Part shown: in pieces, positions 8,357 through 12,095 of the stretch
Layout of the letters: every line of letters begins with the position of its first letter
How positions within the stretch are numbered: position 1 is the first letter of the stretch
From: an uncultured Collinsella sp.
GTDB lineage: Bacteria > Actinomycetota > Coriobacteriia > Coriobacteriales > Coriobacteriaceae
DNA length: 12,095 nt
Reading direction: 5' to 3'
Assembly (NCBI GenBank): GCA_900550835.1
Contig: URTP01000053.1
Coordinates: forward strand, 1 to 12,095
Notes under the pieces: model-generated
The model's input: the letters and a program-made list of their open reading frames with translations, nothing else
Database searches by the model: none
What the model was told of the DNA's origin: nothing
Translations under genes and position numbers: made by a program

Positions 8357-9826
8357 TTAGTAACCCTGGCCGTAGCCTTGACCCTGGCCCTGGCCCTGCT
8401 GGCCCAGCAGCTCCTCCAGGTACTGGCGCAGCTGTTCATCGGTAATACCACCGTTGCCGGTGTCGGTCGCGCTGTCATTCTGCTGCTGGTTCTGCAGCTC
8501 CTCGTCGGAGCCCAGCTCGACCGTGACCTTCTTCTCTTCCTTGCCGCGCATGAGCGTGATCTCGACCTTCTCGCCCACCTCGTGGCTGCGCAGCGCGATG
8601 ATCAGACCATCGGCGCTCGAAATCTCATCGTCGCCCAGCTTGGTGATGACGTCGCCCTCCTGGATGCCAGCCTTGGCGGCGGGACCGTCCTCGACGACGC
8701 TCGCCACGTACGCGCCGCTATCGGTGCTCAGCTTGTTGGTGCGGGCGTTAAGCGCATTGACGCTCGAAAGCGTGGCGCCCATGTACGGATGCACCGGCGT
8801 CTTGCCGTCGATGATCTGGTCGGCAATGTTCTTGGCGTAGTTAACGGGAATAGCAAAGCCCACGCCCGAGCTGGAGCCCGAGTAGCTCTCGATGAGCGAG
8901 TTGATGCCCACCAGCTCACCATTGTCGTTAACGAGCGCGCCACCGGAGTTGCCCGGGTTGATGGCGGCATCGGTCTGGATCATGTTGGCATAGATGGTGT
9001 TACCGCTGGTAGAGCTCATGGCCGTGGAGCGATACAGCGCCGACACAATGCCCGTGGAGACAGACTGCTCATTGCCAAACGGCGAACCGATCGCCATGAC
9101 CCACTCGCCCACGTTGAGCTTGGAGGAGTCGCCGATCTCGATCGGGGTGAGCTTGGAAGCATCGGCGTCCTTGAGCTTGATGACGGCCAGGTCGCTCGAG
9201 GCATCGTTGCCCACGAACTCGGCCTCGTACGTAGTGCCGTCATCCATGGTCACCACGTACTGATCGTAGCCATCGACCACGTGGTTGTTGGTGAGAATGT
9301 GGCCCTCAGTATCGAGTACTACGCCCGAGCCGACGCTGCCCGAGTTATTCGAATCGTCAGCAGACTGCGAAAGTGAGCCATTCTGGCTACCGCTCGAAGT
9401 AGCGGTAATGGAGACCACAGAGGGCAGGGCCTTGGCAGAAACGGCCTCGGCCAGCGTGGTGTCCTCGGAATCAATCGTAATCTTTTGCGTCGACGAACCC
9501 GAAGCGCCCGCCGTCACGGCATTCTTGCCACCGCCGATATCGAGCGTGCCGCTCATAATGAGTGCAATGACCAGCAGGGCACCACATGCGCAGCCGGCAA
9601 GCGCTGTAATAAAGATCGGCAGCTTTTTGGTCTTGGTCTTGACCACCGTGTGCTTGTTCACGACCTGTTGGCCGCCCAGCGGCTTGCCGGTCTGCGTATC
9701 GTAGGCCTGCACGTAGGGAATGTTGTTGCCGTCGGCAGGCGTCGACTCCACCTGCACGCGCGGCTGCTGCTGAGTCTCGCCGGCATTGCCAACATCCTGG
9801 GGACGCTGGGAATCGTTCTCGCTCAT
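8357..9826 (-). CDS. htrA: HtrA/DegP-like membrane-anchored serine protease with one PDZ domain
   Basis: 489-residue protease that degrades or processes misfolded exported proteins at the cell surface. Residues 1-68 are a polar, Gln-rich cytoplasmic segment, and about 69-92 form a single membrane anchor. The trypsin-like domain follows (about 125-335) with the triad His182 (TNNHVV), Asp212 (SSDLAVIKL) and Ser294 (GNSGGAL). A single PDZ domain (about 345-438) follows, with the ligand-loop and core region DGPAAKAGIQEGDVI. The tail (445-489) is low-complexity, ending in Gly-Gln repeats and GYGQGY. The frame is open to 9928, but the ATG at 9826 is preferred: AAAGGA lies 8 nt upstream, and the longer form would read through the leader hairpin. 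One PDZ plus an anchor matches actinobacterial HtrA/PepD and DegS architecture. It has its own terminator and appears monocistronic. Confidence 0.95.
   Translation of the reverse strand: MSENDSQRPQDVGNAGETQQQPRVQVESTPADGNNIPYVQAYDTQTGKPLGGQQVVNKHTVVKTKTKKLPIFITALAGCACGALLVIALIMSGTLDIGGGKNAVTAGASGSSTQKITIDSEDTTLAEAVSAKALPSVVSITATSSGSQNGSLSQSADDSNNSGSVGSGVVLDTEGHILTNNHVVDGYDQYVVTMDDGTTYEAEFVGNDASSDLAVIKLKDADASKLTPIEIGDSSKLNVGEWVMAIGSPFGNEQSVSTGIVSALYRSTAMSSTSGNTIYANMIQTDAAINPGNSGGALVNDNGELVGINSLIESYSGSSSGVGFAIPVNYAKNIADQIIDGKTPVHPYMGATLSSVNALNARTNKLSTDSGAYVASVVEDGPAAKAGIQEGDVITKLGDDEISSADGLIIALRSHEVGEKVEITLMRGKEEKKVTVELGSDEELQNQQQNDSATDTGNGGITDEQLRQYLEELLGQQGQGQGQGYGQGY
8364..8399 (-). repeat. 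Short degenerate CCTGGC-type repeat encoding the HtrA Gly-Gln tail
   Basis: Copies of a 6-bp unit (CCTGGC, with one CTTGAC variant and a CGTAGC variant) encode alternating Gln-Gly and Gly-Tyr at the very C-terminus of the protease. Such units can gain or lose copies in frame, so tail length may differ between strains. This is seen directly; the variability is inferred. Confidence 0.6.
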
Positions 9827-9855
9827 AGCTGCGATCCTTTCGTCAAATAACCAAA

Positions 9856-9880
9856 GGCCCGCCAAACACCGTGGCGGGCC
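9856..9880 (-). terminator. Strong hairpin in the htrA leader (terminator or attenuator)
   Basis: Perfect 9-bp inverted repeat GGCCCGCCA (9856-9864) and TGGCGGGCC (9872-9880) around a 7-nt loop. On the minus strand the stem runs into TTTGGTTATTT, a loose U-tract. It ends 30 nt before the htrA ATG and lies 119 nt past the stop of the small gene at 10000. It could terminate that upstream unit, or act inside the htrA leader. No room remains for a complete promoter between it and the htrA start. Confidence 0.65.
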
Positions 9881-9999
9881 ATCATTGTTCACGTTGAGTT
9901 GTACCCCAAGCTGGGCAGTCCCGAGCACTAGATGCCAAGATTTCAGCTTTGCTTAAGTAATGACATGCTTATAGGCCAATTCGTTTTACGCCGTCATGT

Positions 10000-10233
10000 C
10001 TATTCGATATAACAGTCGATAGCAAAACCCACGGCTTCGCTCTCTGGCGTGAAAATAGTCTCTCTGCTTCTTGTTCGCGTTTTTTCATTGCCATTTTCAT
10101 CTCTGACCACCGCGCCAACCACGAGCGCCAATCGCTTCCGAGCGTCCGGCAGCTCCAAGGCTTCCGCCATCCCAGCTCGCATCAAAATGGGAGCTCCTGC
10201 CATCAGGCCTAAGAACTGTTTTCCATCAATCAT
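10000..10233 (-). CDS. Small protein of unknown function (77 aa)
   Basis: 77-residue protein that I do not recognise. It has no clear membrane helix or signal peptide. A mildly hydrophobic N-terminal half (FLGLMAGAPILMRAG near 7-21, then RLALVVGAVV near 34-43) precedes a charged stretch (about 44-60, DENGNEKTRTRSRE) and a C-terminus ending CYIE. It is probably cytoplasmic. The ATG at 10233 lies 3 nt past the stop of the 118-residue gene upstream, with AGGGGA 9-13 nt before it, so the two are likely one transcript and co-translated. Codon use is less GC-rich than in the flanking housekeeping genes. The tight spacing argues for a real gene, but no function can be assigned. Confidence 0.6.
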   Translation of the reverse strand: MIDGKQFLGLMAGAPILMRAGMAEALELPDARKRLALVVGAVVRDENGNEKTRTRSRETIFTPESEAVGFAIDCYIE

Positions 10234-10236
10234 TCT

Positions 10237-10593
10237 TCATTCCCCTGGTCTGCTTGATTTGGCTTTCTCGGCTGAATGGGGATATAGAACAGTCCCGTCA
10301 AGTTCCTTATCTTCCACAAAAACTAGAATCCATTTTTCACCTGCCTTCAACCCTGCAACATATCCGGAACTTGACTTGCGGCGCATATCGATCTTTTTAT
10401 GGCAACCACTTGGCATCAACGCCTCAAATTGCCCGTTATGAACATCCGATAGAGTGCGAACTTCGATCGCAACAACCGTGTCGTTTTCTCCCCCATTAGT
10501 CGCCCCTAGCAGGGACAAACTCACTGCAGCGACCAAGGCAAGGAAAAGAACCAATAGGGGTATTGCCCTTCGAATGAACTTGTCGCCGTTCAC
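10237..10593 (-). CDS. Small membrane-anchored or exported protein of unknown function (118 aa)
   Basis: 118-residue protein with a short basic N-terminus (KFIRR), one strong hydrophobic helix (about residues 9-31, AIPLLVLFLALVAAVSLSLLG) and a polar, beta-rich extracytoplasmic part. The helix may be a signal anchor or an uncleaved signal peptide; there is no lipobox. The frame opens at TTG 10614, but GTG 10593 is chosen because GGGGTGA (10608-10602) sits 8 nt upstream at normal ribosome-site spacing. The stop codon of the broken peptidase-like gene (10602-10604) is embedded in that same ribosome site, so the genes were probably translationally coupled. The 77-residue gene follows directly. 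I do not recognise a family. A role tied to the lost peptidase (substrate, inhibitor or partner) is only a guess from position. Confidence 0.65.
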   Translation of the reverse strand: MNGDKFIRRAIPLLVLFLALVAAVSLSLLGATNGGENDTVVAIEVRTLSDVHNGQFEALMPSGCHKKIDMRRKSSSGYVAGLKAGEKWILVFVEDKELDGTVLYPHSAEKAKSSRPGE

Positions 10594-10601
10594 GAGCACA
10601 A

Positions 10602-10920
10602 TCACCCCTTGCAATATGTTCCGTCGTGAGCCGTGTAAATTGATACGTCATATGGAAGAAACTGCAGCCGGTTTGTCTATCCATTCCAAACCACAAGCAG
10701 GTACTTCTTGGCATTTGAGTATGTGTTATACATTGCCACATAGCCCACAACTGCCATTGCGTGCCCGCTGCCATTTGACCTGAGCCCCCCGGAGAAAACA
10801 TTGCCGAAACGCGCATGCGTAGGTTTTCGCCTCTTTGATAACTTTCGCCTGCGTTGGCGTTATCATTCCCGAAATCGTTTTGCTCGCATCAACAACGTAA
10901 TCCCATTTATACAAATCCAT
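10602..10920 (-). pseudogene. Broken papain-like (C39-like) cysteine peptidase remnant
   Basis: Two reading frames must be joined to recover a coherent protein. Frame one starts MDLYKWDYVVDASKT at 10920 and is sensible to about 10780. A run of six G (10785-10790) follows; with five G the frame would continue directly as GLRSNGSGHAMAVVGY, then KKYLLVVWNG, TNRLQFLPYDV and TYCKG to a TGA at 10602-10604. Within this second part a TAG (10677-10679) replaces what is probably a Trp codon between VVWNG and TNRLQ. GHAMAVVGY followed by VVWNG resembles the His and Asn/Asp half of papain-like or C39-like peptidases. The N-terminal half with the catalytic Cys is absent: an in-frame stop lies at 10930-10932 and ATG 10920 has no ribosome site. 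The family assignment is by motif recall only and is tentative. Confidence 0.6.
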
Positions 10921-11020
10921 GGCAAGTAACTAAATGTTATTCGCCAGATAGTGCTATACGCTTGATATTGTTTTTACTGACGCACTTTCAGTCGGTAAAA
11001 GGTATGATTCTTGCCACAAG
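10921..11020. other. AT-rich spacer between the peptidase remnant and the regulator terminator
   Basis: About 100 bases without a gene. One 60-base stretch (10921-10980) is 35% GC by hand count, far below the flanks. It contains an inverted repeat (10972-11000) described separately. No N-terminal part of the broken peptidase could be found here in any minus-strand frame. Confidence 0.55.
10972..11000. repeat. Inverted repeat TTTTACTGAC / GTCGGTAAAA
   Basis: Ten-base arms at 10972-10981 and 10991-11000 match at nine positions (the odd one is a G-T pair in one RNA orientation) around a 9-nt loop. It lies just past the regulator's terminator. It could be a second terminator with T-rich flank on both strands, an operator, or a trace of a mobile-element end. 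Nothing in the sequence decides between these. Confidence 0.5.
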
Positions 11021-11024
11021 CGAG

Positions 11025-11052
11025 AAAAGGGCACCGAAAAACTCCGGTGCCC
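11025..11052 (-). terminator. Intrinsic terminator of the glnA-regulator unit
   Basis: Perfect 8-bp stem GGGCACCG (11029-11036) with CGGTGCCC (11045-11052) and an 8-nt loop. On the minus strand it is followed by TTTTCTC. It starts 21 nt past the regulator's stop codon. Confidence 0.87.
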
Positions 11053-11073
11053 TGTATCGTCTTCTGGTTATCC

Positions 11074-11736
11074 CTAGTCCTTAAACAGATAGCCCACGCC
11101 GCGGACGGTGGTGATGTGTGCCGCGATCTGCGGGCCCACCTTGGAGCGGATGCGTCGGATATGCACGTCGACGGTGCGCGTACCGCCGCAGTACTCAAAG
11201 CCCCACACGCGGTGCAGCAGCACCTCGCGGCTGTAGGCGCGGTTGGGGTGCGTCGCCAAAAAGCTCAGCAGCGAGTACTCCATCAGCGTCAGGTCGATGG
11301 GCTCGTTATCGAGCGTCACCTGGTAGGTAGCCAAGTTGATCTCGAGGTTATCGATGTTGAGCACATCGTCGGCGGTAACGGTCTCCTCCTCGCCCATCAG
11401 GCGCTGCGCACGAGCCTTGAGCTCGTTGGGCGTCGCCGTGGGGCATACAAAGTCGGCATGCGCGTGATTGGGCAGGCGCAAGGTACCGAGCGCCTCGTCG
11501 TCGACGATCACCAACATGGGAACGCCACCGCGGTCGTCAAGCCACTTGGCAATCTGATCGATGCGGTCGCTGCGGATGCCATCGGAATCGAGAATCAGCA
11601 GGTCAAAGTCGTGCGCCGCAGTCGGCGAATCGGGAGTAGCCAGGCTCACCTCGACACCCAGGGTGGTCGTCAAGCTGCGGGCAAACTCGTGGAAGCGCGT
11701 CGTGCGCGCCATGAACAGGGCACTCTTTTCGGACAT
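11074..11736 (-). CDS. OmpR-family orphan regulator with atypical receiver, GlnR-like
   Basis: 220-residue DNA-binding protein. Residues about 128-219 form a clear OmpR/PhoB winged helix (LTLMEYSLLSFLATHPNRAY, RTVDVHIRRIRSKVG, then TVRGVGYLF). The N-terminal 115 residues have a receiver-like layout with the presumed phospho-acceptor Asp50 (DLLILD). However, the acidic pair after strand 1 is missing (ARTTR in its place), and the usual Lys-Pro of strand 5 is replaced by CPTAT. Phosphorylation is therefore doubtful. Actinobacterial GlnR, the nitrogen regulator, has this same build, and glnA lies 50 nt upstream on the same strand with no terminator between. A role in nitrogen control is a reasonable inference, not shown. 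ATG 11736 follows GGAGG at 5 nt; the frame opens earlier, at 11820, but that would overlap glnA. No histidine kinase gene is visible nearby. Confidence 0.9.
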   Translation of the reverse strand: MSEKSALFMARTTRFHEFARSLTTTLGVEVSLATPDSPTAAHDFDLLILDSDGIRSDRIDQIAKWLDDRGGVPMLVIVDDEALGTLRLPNHAHADFVCPTATPNELKARAQRLMGEEETVTADDVLNIDNLEINLATYQVTLDNEPIDLTLMEYSLLSFLATHPNRAYSREVLLHRVWGFEYCGGTRTVDVHIRRIRSKVGPQIAAHITTVRGVGYLFKD

Positions 11737-11786
11737 ATCGGCCTCCAAGGAAATGAGCTCAATCGTACTGGAACAAGCCAGCGCGA

Positions 11787-12095
11787 TTAGGAGTTCGCCA
11801 GGTAGTGCTTGATCTCCCACTCGGTGATCGTAGACTCAAACTTATGCCACTCGTCGCGCTTCTTTTTAAGGAAGAAGCTGTGGATGTGCTCGCCGAGGGC
11901 ATCCTTCATAAACTGCGAGTCCTCAAAGACGTCGAGTGCCTCTTTAAGCGAGCGCGGCAGCGGCGTGTAACCGGCCTCAAGCATCTGACGGCCGGTGAGC
12001 TTGAGCGTCTCGGCCGTGGCCTCGGGCGGGAGTTCCAGCTTGCGCTCGATGCCGTCGAGACCGGCCTTCTTGGCGCGCTCGGCCGCTGCGAAATA
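11787..12095 (-). CDS. glnA: Glutamine synthetase type I (C-terminal 102 residues; 5' part outside window)
   Basis: The window edge cuts the gene. The visible end reads YFAAAERAKKAG, PLPRSLKEALDVFE, KKKRDEWHKFESTITEWE and stops after HYLANS, which is the typical helical C-terminus of glutamine synthetase I. The enzyme condenses glutamate and ammonia with ATP. Where adenylylated enzymes have NLYDLPPE, with the modified Tyr, this protein has RKLELPPE, so the modified Tyr appears to be missing. That suggests control by feedback or by transcription rather than by GlnE-type adenylylation. The alignment is by eye over a short stretch. The downstream regulator gene (50 nt away) is probably co-transcribed. 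The catalytic core and the promoter are not in the window. Confidence 0.92.
   Translation of the reverse strand, partial: YFAAAERAKKAGLDGIERKLELPPEATAETLKLTGRQMLEAGYTPLPRSLKEALDVFEDSQFMKDALGEHIHSFFLKKKRDEWHKFESTITEWEIKHYLANS

Noticed and set aside
8364..8399. CRISPR-like repetition at the htrA 3' end
   Set aside because: The units are about 6 bp, in frame and encode Gly-Gln; there are no spacers and no cas genes.
8255..9376. 373-residue open frame on the plus strand
   Set aside because: Antisense to htrA, whose catalytic triad and PDZ domain are clear; the opposite frame is a composition artefact and also covers the htrA terminator.
9827..9928. 34-residue extension of the HtrA protein
   Set aside because: It would translate through the leader hairpin, while the ATG at 9826 has a well-placed AAAGGA ribosome site.
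10049..10441. 130-residue plus-strand open frame in the accessory pocket
   Set aside because: It is antisense to the two small minus-strand genes, has no ribosome site, and the minus-strand pair is supported by coupled spacing and a signal-anchor helix.
10496..10816. 106-residue minus-strand open frame
   Set aside because: It is the third frame across the peptidase remnant. Its product is rich in Met, Trp and Cys without a coherent motif, while the other two frames join into a sensible peptidase-like sequence.
11737..11820. 28-residue extension of the regulator upstream of Met at 11736
   Set aside because: It overlaps the end of glnA and lacks a ribosome site, whereas 11736 follows GGAGG at 5 nt and matches the normal receiver start.

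Overview
The window reads as chromosomal DNA from a high-GC bacterium of the Coriobacteriia, most likely Collinsella or a close relative. This is inferred from gene content and codon use, not from a marker gene. It combines a GlnR-like orphan regulator beside a glutamine synthetase (an actinobacterial trait) with clostridial-looking ABC and MATE exporters and an NAD+-dependent DNA ligase. Both ends cut through genes: an ABC exporter on the left and glnA on the right.

Positions 1-3317 (minus strand) hold two overlapping genes for a heterodimeric ABC exporter. The upstream half has a degenerate ATPase site. Its near-consensus promoter lies at 3359-3386. Positions 3507-5828 (plus strand) hold a drug-efflux style unit: a MATE exporter followed by a MerR regulator with a GyrI-like ligand domain. 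A perfect 15-bp palindrome sits inside a 19-bp promoter spacer in front of it, which is the layout used by MerR activators. A hairpin at 5832-5862 separates this unit from the convergent ligA (5887-8115, minus).

Positions 8292-9826 (minus) hold a membrane-anchored HtrA/DegP serine protease with one PDZ domain, a Gln/Gly-rich tail and a good intrinsic terminator. A strong hairpin lies in its leader, between any plausible promoter and the start codon. Positions 10000-11020 form an accessory pocket of visibly lower GC. It carries, on the minus strand, a broken gene resembling the C-terminal part of a papain-like (C39-like) cysteine peptidase, then two small intact genes of unknown function with tight, apparently coupled spacing. 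Positions 11025-12095 (minus) hold glnA (3' end only) and an OmpR-type regulator with a non-canonical receiver domain, ending at an intrinsic terminator.

Most of the window is housekeeping or common transport and regulation. The least explained part is the pocket at 10000-11000. I found no CRISPR array, tRNA, rRNA, transposase or phage gene.
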